Source of the DNA: Diadema setosum
Taxonomy: Eukaryota > Echinodermata > Echinoidea > Diadematoida > Diadematidae
Length of the DNA: 64,000 bases
Assembly (NCBI GenBank): GCA_033980235.1
Contig: CM067075.1
Location: 23,004,061-23,068,060, forward strand
Reading direction: 5' to 3'
The notes under the pieces were generated by a model that saw nothing but the letters and a program-made list of their open reading frames with translations, did no database searches and was not told where the DNA came from. Shown here piece by piece: positions 25,801 through 34,409 of this stretch. Position numbers and translations under genes: made by a program. The stretch's first letter is position 1; every line of letters begins with the position of its first letter.

Positions 25801-27959
25801 CCTTACTAAATAGTAGATGTCTAGTATAGACCTGGGAGGTCTATGTATTCTATGTATTTTACATGACCACTAAATCAAGGCCATGTTCTATGTATTCTAT
25901 GCATTTTACATGGCCACCAAGGCGGCCACTAACAGACGTACCAAGTCTCACGCCAACCCAAGCAACCCATCTCACACACGCACACCCAACAATCATTTCC
26001 TCACACCTCCCAAAAGGTTGGCTATAGAGAATGTACATATACCGGGTAGTCAACACCACATGGTAGTTTCCTCCAATTTACAGCTAGACTATTCAATAAA
26101 TAAATAATCCAGAGGTCTCTAAAAATTGTGTCACCTGGGTAGACTAAATCATATCAGTTCAGTGGGACATTCCTTTACAAATTAAGACTCATTCACCCTT
26201 GAAGAAAATTTGGGGAAAAATAATGCTCAAAAAATGTTTTTTTCAAACAATTTTCCATGTCACAAACTGATGAGATAAATTATTTTTATATTACTGTATA
26301 CGCCATATATTTCGTGAGTCTAAATTTTTGCGAATCTGGAATTCCCGACAATTTTGCGAGTGGTTAAATTCGCGATCATGGAGTCGTGTACTGAACGGAG
26401 AAATATACATGCGTACATAACATTCACATCGGGGATCAGAGTCAATATTTTCACGCGTCTTTAATTTCGCGAATACCACCCAACTCGCAAAATTCGCGAA
26501 AATAAAAACCTCGTGAAATATTCGGAGTATACAGTATTCGAGTAAAACTGCACCGAGGGTACAATACTACAAAGTACAGATCTACACCGTATTTCACAAT
26601 TACAAACCCCAAAGCAAAATGAAAAAAAATAAATAAATAAACTCTGGAACGTTAGACACTCTAACACTACAGGTTAGACCAACTGAGCTGAGGGAGCTAG
26701 GCCTATATGTAACCGTGCATCACAAAACAAACAAAAAGTCGCACACAGTGATTTTGTGCAAGGACTGAAAATAGGTGAAATGGGTAAACCTAACCAATCT
26801 TGAGTTTTTCATATTTTCTGAAAGAGCAAGTATTTTTCTATTTTATATTAAAGTTTGGGATGATAAAACAAACAGGAACTTGTGTTTTCAGCAGTTTTTC
26901 TCGAACACTTTTTGGTGGAATAGCGTGATTAGTTGTTTCTCATTTAACCCTCTTCCCATTTCTCAAAAACCCTGTTCATACACTTCACTTTCAACTCCAA
27001 TAACTTTGGATAGAAGGATGCTACTGCATTGAAAGTTGGCATTAATCATGTACAGAGTCAGAATGTGCTAATGAGGCATACTCAATTTCAGCTTAATCTA
27101 ATAATCCCTTCATTGTTGTTGCTCTGGTGGTCAACATCCTGTGTTTTGTTCCATTCATCTCACAGCTAGCATACACAGATCTATGTAGCTTGGTAAAGAT
27201 TAAGCACTTGAATACACCCTGTAGATACTTCAGAGCCTGTTTTCTCAGTTCACACTTTCCAGAGTGTGTCCTTTCTTTACAATATCTAAATAGACTAGGT
27301 TAGGAGAGTCCATTTGTAGGCATTTGAATTGAGTTAACTAGACAAGGTCTAGAACTATCTAACTTGTTATACATCATTTTAAAGCTTACGTTAAAGTCTG
27401 CTCTTTCAAAATCTACTCTTAACTAAAAATACATGTGTGGCGAATTTTTGTTTGTTTTGTGATGCAGGGTCACGACAAATGGTCCCTGGAGAATTCTGTC
27501 AGACTTTAACTTAAGTTAGAGTAGGCCTATAGCCCATATTGGTAGATGCATCTAGACCTTCTAGACACATCTAGGGCATACACATCCAGATCCAGACCCT
27601 ACAGTTGTTAAACTTAACGTTAGAGAATGCACTTTTCTGTGCATGGTCTGTTGATAATTGGACGGCAGCGCGGCGGCCAGCGCAGCAGCAGCTTCGGGCG
27701 ATGCGCGGGCGGGGACCGTACCCGTCGATAACGTTGGCCTGAGCTGAATACCAGCGGCAACACATTGCCCCGTGCCCGACAATGCTAAATTGTATGTAAC
27801 TGATGGCGGTGTTCCGCTTAAAAACTACGTCAGTCAATTTACGACAAACGAACGATAAGTTTCTTTAAAAAAAAGGAATTTGAAGTTCAAACTCCAGACA
27901 GTTCACAAGAGATTGGCTTACCTGATCGCTCGTTCAGCTTCTCGTTGCCAAGTCGCCAT
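6212..27959 (-). CDS. Axonemal dynein heavy chain, N-terminal stem (20 exons, 5' part of gene)
   Basis: Dynein heavy chains are the force-generating ATPases of ciliary and flagellar arms; this N-terminal stem binds light/intermediate chains and docks on the doublet microtubule. Twenty exons with GT/AG borders and compatible phases join into 895 codons. Seen: residues about 350-425 carry PYELVMVP, HWIVSCFGIMHK, WHREAVLW and IPFFKNYLVRKAFTRWR, followed by TLSEFEHKTK (about 480). From memory of the family, this order fits the region ahead of the linker in single-headed inner-arm chains (DNAH1/3/6/7/12/14 type). Residues about 174-310 are Pro/Ser/acid-rich and probably disordered. The usual length is about 4,000 residues, so linker, AAA ring and microtubule-binding stalk are absent here and must lie left of the window. 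Start choice: the ATG at 27,959 opens a short first exon with donor GTAAGC; GTTTCC and GCAACC lie just upstream. The paralogue is unresolved; DNAH14 or DNAH6 are possible. Introns hold only repeats. Confidence 0.82.
7095..7269 (-). CDS. dynein exon 19
   Basis: Residues 764-822 (LADIDEFCASHSWLGDIHHF ... WNKDAVEKWRRAQAY). Helical, with Trp/Phe spacing of the stem bundle. Acceptor TTCCCAG|T, donor GAG|GTAAGA. Confidence 0.78.
7399..7536. mobile_element. Half copy (single arm) of the 390-bp foldback family
   Basis: Matches the right arm of the elements at 21,290 and 54,113 (TGTGCTCTATTATATTTCAT ... ACCATCCCTTTAA) but lacks the left arm. Lies in intron 18. Confidence 0.6.
7534..7625. mobile_element. 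Short palindromic MITE, TTAACAC...GGTTAA
   Basis: About 92 bp with central palindrome CCCGAGTATGCTCGGG and the phrase ACACATTTCCCATAGACA. The same sequence in opposite orientation lies at 10,393, with a partial copy at 42,500. Confidence 0.6.
7802..7958 (-). CDS. dynein exon 18
   Basis: Residues 712-764 (EADYLGVATPELCKKTDLQE ... GMIGQYNPLSEG). Acceptor ATTTGACAG|AC sits at the edge of a minisatellite that repeats it; donor GA|GTGAGT. Confidence 0.75.
7959..8425. repeat. 60-bp minisatellite carrying copies of the exon 18 acceptor
   Basis: About seven degenerate units of 52-64 bp, each with GGTGTCTGTCAAATCATT and CATGCATATTCATT. On the minus strand each unit repeats ATTTGACAGACACCC, the actual 3' splice site of exon 18 at the array's edge. 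Confidence 0.8.
9480..9607 (-). CDS. dynein exon 17
   Basis: Residues 669-712 (EEDDTAAGRTPSAVSDEGAR ... SLLQSAKDNLQKPELVSK). Acidic, probably flexible. Acceptor ATTCCAG|T, donor G|GTGAGT. Confidence 0.75.
10393..10486. mobile_element. Short palindromic MITE abutting exon 16 donor
   Basis: Copy of the 92-bp element at 7,534 in opposite orientation (TTTAACACATTGAAGAC ... CCTCAACGGGTTAA). Its end lies about eight bases inside intron 16. Confidence 0.6.
10495..10654 (-). CDS. dynein exon 16
   Basis: Residues 616-669 (LSLYPSKQTFLDSSQALVTN ...). Acceptor ATGTAG|GT. The donor is inferred as GA|GTATGA, since the frame meets TAA nine bases further on inside a MITE. The next exon then joins in phase. 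Confidence 0.72.
10680..11097. repeat. (TAG)n microsatellite with interruptions, intron 15
   Basis: Pure AGT/TAG trinucleotides from about 10,741 to 10,830, then imperfect. The poly-Tyr frame on the minus strand is an artefact of this repeat. Confidence 0.9.
11359..11522 (-). CDS. dynein exon 15
   Basis: Residues 561-616, including RLGNFVLLMDQILVCHLLSL and FNICTFVHQTM, which fits the long hydrophobic helix R-L-x-x-F-h-x-L-x-D-x-h of the dynein stem. Acceptor TTTTACAG|G, donor G|GTAAGG. Trinucleotide arrays flank the exon on both sides. Confidence 0.82.
11561..11845. repeat. (GTT/GTC/GGT)n trinucleotide and hexanucleotide array, intron 14
   Basis: Runs of GTCTTG, then GTTGTC, then GTC trinucleotides, starting about 40 bases upstream of the exon 15 acceptor. 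Poly-Thr and poly-Leu frames here are not proteins. Confidence 0.9.
12464..12495 (+). repeat. tRNA A-box-like SINE remnant
   Basis: CACCATGGTCTAGTGGATGA resembles the 5' head of tRNA-derived SINEs. No B box follows because exon 14 begins at once, so this may be chance. Confidence 0.25.
12505..12585 (-). CDS. dynein exon 14
   Basis: Residues 534-561, a strongly charged helix (SKESLFVQRQKKEQREMNLR ...), plausibly coiled coil. Acceptor AATCCAG|C, donor AA|GTAAGT. Confidence 0.72.
13128..13752. mobile_element. pogo-like MITE interrupted by a second element
   Basis: The left end CAGTGCACTCCCATTATAAC after a TA matches the 58,784 element; the phrase ATTCAGGTCCCAAAATTATT and the right part AACGAAAGAAAACTGAAGG also match. 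The two parts are separated by about 430 bp of unrelated sequence (13,240-13,675). Confidence 0.6.
13240..13675. mobile_element. Nested element with GTCCC-type inverted ends
   Basis: The insert in the pogo-like MITE has ends TTAAAGGGGCATAGTCCCGG and, reversed, TTAAAGTTGCACGGTCCCCG. It is CpG-richer than its host element. No transposase frame is evident. Confidence 0.4.
13881..13973 (-). CDS. dynein exon 13
   Basis: Residues 503-534 (CKLILDKTCEDSFEMLRFCE ...). The paired AG at the acceptor was resolved by phase: TCACAG|C. Donor TT|GTAAGT. Confidence 0.75.
14651..14734 (-). CDS. dynein exon 12
   Basis: Residues 475-503, including YCFTLSEFEHKTKLMSKAGR. TLSEF matches the T-L-x-E-F step of inner-arm dynein heavy chains. 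Acceptor TTTCAG|C, donor AA|GTAAGC. Confidence 0.82.
15063..15310. mobile_element. Foldback element, arms TGCAAAAACCGATAAGTCCAT
   Basis: A perfect 21-bp inverted repeat at 15,075-15,095 and 15,277-15,297 flanks weaker complementary arms. Intron 11, non-coding. Confidence 0.65.
15974..16150. mobile_element. Foldback MITE, ends GGCCCG..TTCACGAAGGTGGTACAA
   Basis: Near-palindromic 177 bp. Both arms carry CACGAAGGTGGTA and the ACTTGGC/GCGCCAAGTG block. TAT lies on both sides. A relative lies at 57,583. Confidence 0.7.
16872..16885. promoter_or_regulatory. RFX X-box consensus, copy 1
   Basis: GTTACCATGGCAAC matches the RFX consensus RYYRCC-N(0-3)-RGYAAC exactly. It lies in a transposon unit. Confidence 0.5.
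17035..17048. promoter_or_regulatory. RFX X-box consensus, copy 2
   Basis: Identical 14-mer, 163 bases after copy 1. Confidence 0.5.
17196..17209. promoter_or_regulatory. RFX X-box consensus, copy 3
   Basis: Identical 14-mer, 161 bases after copy 2. Confidence 0.5.
17355..17368. promoter_or_regulatory. RFX X-box consensus, copy 4
   Basis: Identical 14-mer, 159 bases after copy 3. Confidence 0.5.
17488..17590. repeat. (CGACCGCC/CGAC)n minisatellite
   Basis: Tandem 4- and 8-mers inside the X-box element. The Arg/Pro/Asp-rich frames on both strands come from this repeat. Confidence 0.9.
17720..17878 (-). CDS. dynein exon 11
   Basis: Residues 422-475 (RWRSGQKHQEFCTIRKKVHE ... ISKLLQELGTVRF). 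It continues the KAF-x-W block and the hydrophobic helix pairs typical of this stem region. Acceptor CTTGCAG|A, donor GA|GTAAGT. Confidence 0.82.
18389..18561 (-). CDS. dynein exon 10 (most conserved stem motif)
   Basis: Residues 365-422, including HWIVSCFGIMHK, LYDWHREAVLW and KIPFFKNYLVRKAF. This S-x-x-G-h-x-H ... W-x-x-E ... h-x-x-h-x-FF-x-x-x-x-x-x-KAF pattern is the clearest family evidence. Acceptor ATCCCAG|GCC, donor AG|GTTAGC. Confidence 0.88.
19265..19417 (-). CDS. dynein exon 9
   Basis: Residues 314-364, 51 whole codons. Contains AKFIYLNKTKTRHFMPYELV; the PY-L-x-V motif leads into the conserved dynein stem block of exon 10. Acceptor CAACAG|GAG, donor AAG|GTGGGT. Confidence 0.82.
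20074..20252 (-). CDS. dynein exon 8
   Basis: Residues 254-313; rich in Ala, Pro, Ser and acids (SAQQPAPPPRVPDSSWLAG), a likely flexible linker. Acceptor ATCCTAG|AT, donor TCG|GTGAGT. Confidence 0.75.
20769..20838. mobile_element. Minimal copy of the TGTGACCCG foldback
   Basis: AACCCGCTACAAAA ... TTGTGGCGGGTCACA, with GATCC in both arms: almost only the inverted ends of the element at 1,801. Confidence 0.6.
20973..21060 (-). CDS. dynein exon 7
   Basis: Residues 225-254 (EDEEKHTPRGINFGHIREVL ...). Acceptor TTGCAG|GAA, donor C|GTAAGC. Confidence 0.75.
21290..21680. mobile_element. 390-bp foldback element, copy 1
   Basis: Arms of about 190 bp, from TTAAAGGGATAGTACAGTTT to its complement ending GTACGATCCCTTTAA, around a central palindrome GTGTGGGTCCCACAC. 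Open frames inside are arm sequence. Dynein intron 6. Confidence 0.8.
21778..21810. repeat. poly-T/poly-G run
   Basis: About 22 T followed by 11 G. Confidence 0.9.
22097..22249 (-). CDS. dynein exon 6
   Basis: Residues 174-224, 51 whole codons; start of a Pro/Asp-rich, probably disordered stretch (DYRNPLTPARSPRDAPAKF). Acceptor CCCAG|GCG, donor CCT|GTGAGT. The open frame runs on into the intron, so ORF length alone overstates this exon. Confidence 0.75.
22341..22570. repeat. ATT/ATC-rich low-complexity tract, intron 5
   Basis: Degenerate TATCATTATT trinucleotides. Confidence 0.8.
22854..22955 (-). CDS. dynein exon 5
   Basis: Residues 140-173, 34 whole codons (LRHYVSRSYFQTRQHK ... DEVMASVFPK). 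Acceptor TTTTTTCAG|TTG, donor AAG|GTGAGC. Confidence 0.78.
23421..23499 (-). CDS. dynein exon 4
   Basis: Residues 113-139, including WVYLVEVLRLCQPYSRFIQD. Acceptor CCACCTCCAG|T has a good pyrimidine tract; donor CAA|GTAAGT. The exon ends on a codon boundary. Confidence 0.75.
24246..24404 (-). CDS. dynein exon 3
   Basis: Residues 60-113, including SSSWALDIRQKLDDFLGQG and LTAELSAVFIAALQRN. Acceptor TGTCAG|A was chosen because the later AG at 24,398 would put a stop in frame. Donor CAG|GTACTG. Confidence 0.75.
25182..25322 (-). CDS. dynein exon 2
   Basis: Residues 13-60, including MSSLDQQQRTMPLSPRVIPL. The donor is AAG|GTAAAG. The acceptor is ambiguous: GATAAG|A and GGTAG|G (12 bp further in) both keep the phase, and neither has a strong polypyrimidine tract. 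The longer form is given here. Confidence 0.65.
26292..26536. mobile_element. Foldback MITE with TACTGTATAC ends, intron 1
   Basis: 245 bp. Ends TACTGTATACGCC and GGAGTATACAGTA, with AATTTTGCGAG-type blocks repeated in both arms. TA at both ends could be the target duplication (Tc1/pogo style). Confidence 0.7.
27922..27959 (-). CDS. dynein exon 1 (start codon)
   Basis: Encodes MATWQREAERAI plus two bases of codon 13. The donor on the minus strand is AG|GTAAGCC. No in-frame upstream ATG is obvious. Residues 1-13. Confidence 0.7.
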
Positions 27960-28100
27960 GTTTAGGTTGCGAGAACGGAAACCAAAATTAGAATTTATAT
28001 GCACAGCGCCATCTACTGTCAGTATTTTTTTTTTCCACGAAGTGTCGTGAACAGTCGTCACATTTCAAGAGAATGTTGTACACGTGTATTTCCCTCGATG
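27960..28100 (-). promoter_or_regulatory. Probable proximal upstream region of dynein gene
   Basis: Only about 140 bases separate the start codon from a GAT-rich repeat. No TATA box is placed with confidence: CATATAAATT lies about 30 bases upstream of the ATG on the minus strand but would leave almost no 5' UTR. GTTTCC and GCAACC half-sites lie 12-25 bases before the ATG with a spacer too long for a classical X-box. Confidence 0.3.
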
Positions 28101-28456
28101 GTCATGATAATGATGATGATGGTGATGGTGGACTTGATGATGGTGATGATGGTAATGGCGGTGATGGCGGTGATGGCGGTGATGATGGTGATGATGGTGA
28201 TGATGGTAATGACGGTGATGGCGGTGATGGCGGTGATGGCGGTGATGATAATGATGATGGTGATGATGATGATGATGGTGATGGTGATGATGGTGATGAC
28301 GGTGATGACGGTGATGACGGTGAAGACGATGATGACGGTGATTTTTTAAATTTGTGCTGATGGTGATGGTGATGATAGTGATGACGGTGATGATGGTGAT
28401 GACGGTGATGACGGTAATGACGGTGATGACGGTGAAGACGGTGATGACGGTGGTTT
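28101..28456. repeat. (GATGGTGAT)n array upstream of dynein
   Basis: GATGGTGATGAC/GGC 3- to 9-mers. A larger duplication is visible because TTTTTTAAATTTGTG ends both halves (about 28,343 and 28,452). Asp/Gly, Met/Val and His/Arg/Ser frames are artefacts. Confidence 0.9.
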
Positions 28457-28459
28457 TTT

Positions 28460-30530
28460 AAATTTGTGGAGATGGCAGCAGGAGATACTCTGTTCCAAGT
28501 TGCTTTACATCCAACGGCGAATCTCTTTAATAGCAGCCCTATCAGCAGCAGCTGCACGTTCCTCGGCACCTCGAATTACTTTTTGAACCAAAGGAAAGGA
28601 TCATGCACGATATTGTCTTTTCTTTTCTTTTCTTTCGATTTTAATTTACACAGGATTTATAGCTCATATCAAAAGAACATCGGAAATATCTTTCTCGTTC
28701 CAGGAACCCTTGTTTTTTCTATTAGAGGGAAGTTTAGTGGGCCTACGGTCTATATGGATATGGGGACTGCACTAATATTATGTACATTTGGGCAGTTTTG
28801 TGATGTATATGGATGTGCTAGCCCAGATTTACAAATTAAGAAAGTATATTGATGTTGCTAAGAACAGTTTCAACTCTGCCGTTTAGGTGTCTCTGCCATG
28901 ATTTAAAAAAAAAGTAGCAAACAAACGTGGATATATTATTATAATTAAGGAAGGGGTACTTAAAATGACCAAAAACAACGGGCCAGGGAAAGACAGAAGG
29001 AAAGAAAATAATGCATCGTTCACCGCCTTCGTTTCTCTCCCTTCGTTTCATGAAACATTATTTATCATAATGACATTATGTTCATATCTATTTCAAGTCT
29101 CTCTCTCTCTCATCTCCATGATTTTCCAACCTTCAACTTCTCCCTCTCCCCTTTTTTTCTGTTTCACCTTTATCATCCCAACGTATTCCGTACCCTTTAG
29201 GATCTACTTAGTATTCACTCTATTCTTCCTTACAATCCTCTCTGTCCAATATTCTCAAACGTTTCCACTTATAGTGCAACTTCAACTTCCAGCCCTCTGC
29301 TGCCCCTCACTTGTCACTATTTGCCTTCCTTTATACACTCTCCTTATGTCGCTTCCCTCCTCAACATATTTTCCTCTTTCTATGGGCTCTTAATTCTTCT
29401 GGCACCAGGCAGCGAATGGTGTTACGGCAAACATCTCTTCCTCAGGAAAGAAATGGATTAAAAGAGTCAGGTAGGCAAACAAAAGCAGACAAACAAACAA
29501 ACATACAAACACACACACACACAAACAAACAAATACTTAGGCCTATATAATTATGTCCCCATAATGACAATAATAAGGGGTAGGTCTGCAAAGATCCCAC
29601 ATATTATGCTACGAGTTAATGAAAGGAGATGATCTTAGTAGGACCTTCCTGAGTGGTGGTACAGTTTATTTGGCATTAGCTTTATCCTTTTCTCCCACCC
29701 CTGGTTTGAAAAGCGGTGGTAAAGGGGAAGGGATTTGGAAGAGTAAAGGCTGTCAGGGTAATAAGTGCATTATCTAATCAGCACTTCCATCACACTGATA
29801 TTGCAGGCTGAACACACTGGAGAAGAGTTTTTGTTAATTTCATTCAGTCACGTATTTTTTACATGTGCTTTCTGCTGGATGGATTTATTTTAGCAAAATC
29901 AACAATTGTGATTTGCTTCTTTATGTGATAATTTTCACGATAAAGTCAAAAATAAGCAAACTGAAAACGTAAAAAATAAATACGTGACTGACAGATATAA
30001 AATAATTAATTATCTAACATGCTTTTAAAAATGGCACAGCTCATCAACTTCCGATGCATGAAACCATCTAAAATGTAATAATACTACTTGGATATAATAA
30101 AACAGTCTTCATGAATGAGAAAGAGATGGAGAGAACAGATGAGAACTTACTGAAAAAGAAACGAAGGATGGATCACAAGCACTGAAATTGGGATTTATCT
30201 AATCGGGGGCTGGGGGAGGGGTATCAGAATTATTTCTTCGGGAAAGTTTTGATTTAATATTTTCTGATGAGATTGGTTGGACGTTTAGTGATAAGACTAT
30301 GTGTTATTAGATAATAATAGGTTGTTTGTTAAGTTCGGTAGTGGTGTTGGTAGTAATATTTTAGATATTTGAGTTTATCAATATCTGATATCATTCAGAT
30401 CTAAATCTCGTTTTCAAAAACAAACCTCTTAGTAGTTGGCCCAGACTATTATGTAAGACTTTGTGTGAGTGTGTTGTTGTTTTATTTGTTTGTTGTTTGT
30501 TTGCTTGTTTCATTTTCCATCTGAGAAATG
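28460..30530. other. No gene recognised
   Basis: Unassigned intergenic DNA, pyrimidine-rich around 29,080-29,400 and (CA/CAAA)-rich near 29,470-29,530. The longest frame (28,965-29,393) is compositionally driven, Leu/Ser/Phe-rich and has no motif. Confidence 0.4.
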
Positions 30531-30534
30531 GCTG

Positions 30535-30871
30535 GATGGCCCTTCTGCATTAGCTTATCTTCCGTAAGGTCCGGCCAGTTTGATGTGAGGCGGGACTATA
30601 CTTCACATGATTTAATGCACCCTGCTCTTTACACTATTCGACCTGAATGAATGAAGCGGAATCTTTTACGCACATGAGTTGTGTCTCTCTCACACACGGG
30701 ACCTCAATTTTATATCCTATTCGAAATTTTTGGACAGAGTGTTTCGCCTCTTACTAGCTGGAATGGTATGGCTACACACAGCATTGCTCAATATTATTCG
30801 ACTCTGGAATCGAACCCCGGATTCTTTGAATCTGGATGCAGACGCGTTACCGACTGAGCCAAATCACCGCC
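30535..30871 (-). mobile_element. tRNA-derived SINE
   Basis: On the minus strand the head reads GGCGGTGATTTGGCTCAGTC (A box) and GGGGTTCGATTCCAG (B box, 30,804-30,818). It is followed by a long unrelated body with CTCATGTGCGTAAAAGATTC and a tail region near 30,540. No tRNA cloverleaf with a sensible anticodon arm remains. Confidence 0.7.
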
Positions 30872-31339
30872 CTATGAAACAGTTTATAAGCAAATATTGC
30901 TTACTGCATAATCATTTATCAAGCAGATCAATTTCAAGTTTATAAGGAACTCAATATTTAGCTATTTAAAACAAAATTGTATACAGGATTTTGACAATCC
31001 TGATAGCTCTTTTGGCATTTTAAGTATACAAACTGCGTAGAAAAGAGAAAAATTAAGTTTGTAATCGCCGACGACTCTTTCCTGATTAATAATAATAAAA
31101 AAGTAGATACGTATGAATGTGTACGATAATAATAATTGTGACTGTCACCATTGAAATCAATGCTAGGGACCGTAGGCCCTGTAATACCTCATTTTTTACG
31201 CAAGGTACTGACAAAAGACTTTGACCTAGAATTTCAGGTTTCATTATTTTGTAAATAAATTTCAATAAAAGCTATCTACCCTGTGTGAATTTAAAACGAA
31301 AGAAAAGGAAACGGAAAGAAACAAAGGGAAAGTGCAATA

Positions 31340-31650
31340 AATAAATAGTTCATAGTTCATAGTTCAATCATAGTTTATTTCCAATCAAAGAAAATCAAAA
31401 CGTAATGCAAAGTATACATATCATAAAATGATATTGTCTACACTTTTACAAAAGGTTCATGTAATATACGAAATAAATCATATACATCAACATATGTACA
31501 ATATGAAGGAACGATGCGTATACATGTATACTTTGCGAGCTTTCAGAAAATAACTTCAATTTTGGAAAATAGCGATCCACAAAAAAAGCTAAGCTTGTAG
31601 GACGTGGATCCCTAGATAATTGATGAGTAAGCAATATATTATTCAAGTTT
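31340..31650 (-). mobile_element. 3' end of a LINE or SINE, reversed
   Basis: On the minus strand it ends TTGAACTATGAACTATGAAC, a short tandem 3' tail typical of CR1/L2-type elements, preceded by an AATAAA-like signal. No ORF is left. Confidence 0.4.
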
Positions 31651-32676
31651 GTTTAATTATTTTCTTACAGCATTTATATTAAATATAGATTACTTAAGTC
31701 GTTTGTAAAAATATATAAATGTATACTAATATATCAAATATCACCATCGAAGTATAGGACTGGTCCTGAGGCCCTATTAAATCCAATCACAATTTAGCAA
31801 CTGAACATTGACCTACAAGGCGGTTTGTGAAGGTCTCATTTTCGGTCTAATTACTTCGTCATGGATTTTACAACAACTTCTCGTACAGTTATGCTAAAAG
31901 TCTAGACATGTATTGTACGATACAGGCCAAACAAACAAGCCAAACGCATACAAGAAACCAAGGGCATGTATCATCCACGGAGACTCTGTCTGGGGGCCCC
32001 CGCCAGCACAAGATGGAGAATCACCCTCCCGTCGTTGCTGCGCAGCAAAAGATATATAGCGCCATCACTCGACAGGATGACTGTAATCTTTTGCTACTTG
32101 CTCGATAGTACATTTTGTACTCAAGAATAAGAGATAATGTTACAGTAAACTTCTAGAAGTATTTCCTTCATTTTTCGATTCCTTCCATTCACATTAGCTA
32201 TAGAGAAAACGTGTAGAAAATAGTGTACACAATCGTAATAAGGAGCAAAAACGCATTAGAGGACATGCAAACGGTGAACCACAGCAGTTTCAAGAGAAGG
32301 GTGTGAGCAATAATAACGATGCAAGTATAGATTTACAGAAGACAACATTCCCATATTCAACGGGCAAAAAAAAAAAATACAAACAGTAATCAAGCACTCC
32401 AAATACTAGACGTGACTTTACATCGAGGACGTAGAATGCAACTATTGAGTGCAAGGGAGGTACACAGAAGGAGACGTTGATTCGGTTTGACTGCATGCTC
32501 AAAGGAGCTTTTTACCACATTTACGCTTATGTCGGTATCAGAGCAAGGTGCAAATGACGTCACATCGAGAACTCTGTTGTTGGATTGTAAACATGTCTTC
32601 CACAACATGTCCCCTCTCTAACTTTTCTTTTAAAGTCAGAAGCACTTACAGAGAGGTGCACATTGTTTCAACGAAC
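31651..32676. other. No gene recognised
   Basis: Unassigned DNA; no frame with recognisable motifs. Confidence 0.4.
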
Positions 32677-33107
32677 TTAAAGAGATATTATAGTATTGGT
32701 TGAGGGGAGGATTCAGCTTTTAACTTTTTTGCTAGATACTTAGAAACCACTTTATCAAATGTTCAAGAGCATACACTTTTAAGAGGAATTATTAATAAAT
32801 TATGTATATTATTATTATATTATTTGAATATTGATGAAAATCACTTATGAAATGGCTGAGATATCAACAAAAAAAAATAAAACAAAGCAATCCTAATAAA
32901 AGGTGGGTCCCACCTTTTACAAGGATCACTTTGTTTTAGATTCATCTCAGCCATTTCAAAACTAATTTTCATCGAATAAACTTTGAATTCCTCTTATAAT
33001 TATACGCACTTTCGTATTTCATAAGAGGTTCCTCATTATCTGAAAAAAAAAATCATCAAAAATGTTGGAAACCTGAGGCCACATCTCAACCGAAATTCCT
33101 GTAAAGT
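32677..33107. mobile_element. 390-bp foldback element, diverged copy 2
   Basis: Central AAAGGTGGGTCCCACCTTTT and arms AGAGCATACACTTTTAAGAG / TTATACGCACTTTCGTATTTC. More diverged and slightly longer than copy 1. Confidence 0.7.
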
Positions 33108-33530
33108 ACACGCAAGTGACTACTCTAAATAATAAGTTGCCGTCATTGAAACAGCCTCATGAGATTTGTGTTATCATTCAAATCAAGCAGTTTCTCTTCA
33201 ATATTTTTTTTCTTTTTAATATGATTTTTTTTTGAATTTTGGTAGACGTTTCTTTGGGCAATTATTGATCAAAGATAAAGAATGAAACCAAGTATACCGA
33301 ACGGTAACAGTTTCATGAAAATCGGACAAACTAAGAGAGTTGTTGCATGTCAGGGATTGATTTTTCTTTAAAAAAAAATGTAGTGATTATGTTCAAAGTT
33401 ATACAAGTCATGTAAATCACACGTGATAAAGCCGATGTCGAGTCCTCTAAACTCTCTTATCTAAATTTGCACTAAACTGTCTTTTCTTAAACAAAAAGGA
33501 GTTAGATAGGTTACAATTCATTGATTTAAA

Positions 33531-34167
33531 GAAAAAAAAATCCAGTCCAAATAATTATACTTTAGTGTGATGAAAAAGAGTAAAACCTTCCAAGTTCAAA
33601 GGTAAACATTAAATTGACTGAAATCGGATGACAAATAAGGAAGTTAGGACATTTTGAAGCTTTGCTAATTTCTGCAAAACAGTTCTTGTACAGTGAATAT
33701 GAATATGCAACTGAGTGAGCTAACAGTGTCATACCCTAACAGTTTGCCATTGATCGTGTACAAAAAAAAAAAGGGGAAAAAAAAGAAACGAAAATGATGA
33801 AAATTCAATGTCTCTGTCATTGAAGTCTGAAACATGATGTTATTCCTGGTTGAATAACTTCAGAATAGTAATCAGTAAGATATACGAGGATTTGAGCCTC
33901 GGTCATAATTGCGCTTGAATGAAAAACTGGAAATTTCAAAATTTTATGTACAAACTATATGGTAAGTTGTGAGGGAATGACATGCTCACTTTCTATCTAG
34001 CATATTCATATTGACTGTTCAAGAACTGTTTCCCCCCAAATAGCAAAACTTCAAAATGTCATAACTTCCTCATTTTTCATCCGATTTCAATTAAAATTAT
34101 ACCGTTGAACTTGCAATATTTTCACTCTTTCTTATCAGACTAACTTTTATTTGGACTGGATTTCCCC
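33531..34167. mobile_element. 620-bp foldback element, copy 1
   Basis: Inverted arms from TCCAGTCCAAATAATTATAC to ATTTGGACTGGATTTCCCC. Both arms carry AAAACTTCAAAATGTCATAA-like blocks and a CAGTTCTTGTACAGT block. Non-coding. Confidence 0.75.
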
Positions 34168-34409
34168 TGCGCCAATGAGTCAAAATACGCACAATATTAT
34201 TTTCACAGACAATCCTATGAACAAGAAATTAATGGGGCACACAGAGAGTTAATCAGGAATCTATACGACGAATCACAATCTTCACTAACTGTAAGTGGTA
34301 TTATCATAGGGCCTGCTGTAGGCCTAAATGAAATAGATGTTTTATTCAAACTTAGTGAGAGAGTGAAATCGTTTTGGGTACAACAGTCCTTGCTTATTAT
34401 CATGCATTG

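Noticed and set aside
27960..27985. X-box for the dynein promoter from half-sites GTTTCC and GCAACC
   Set aside because: The spacer is 6 bases where RFX sites allow 0-3, so it was not called as a site.
28073..28569. Asp/Gly-, Met/Val- and Ser/Pro/His-rich frames
   Set aside because: All three phases of one GAT-type array are open; this is composition, not coding.
28965..29393. 142-residue hydrophobic frame with an apparent signal-like start
   Set aside because: Pyrimidine-rich DNA reads as Leu/Ser/Phe in any frame; no domain recognised.
30800..30871. Functional tRNA gene on the minus strand
   Set aside because: Box sequences are good, but no proper acceptor stem closes and a SINE body follows.
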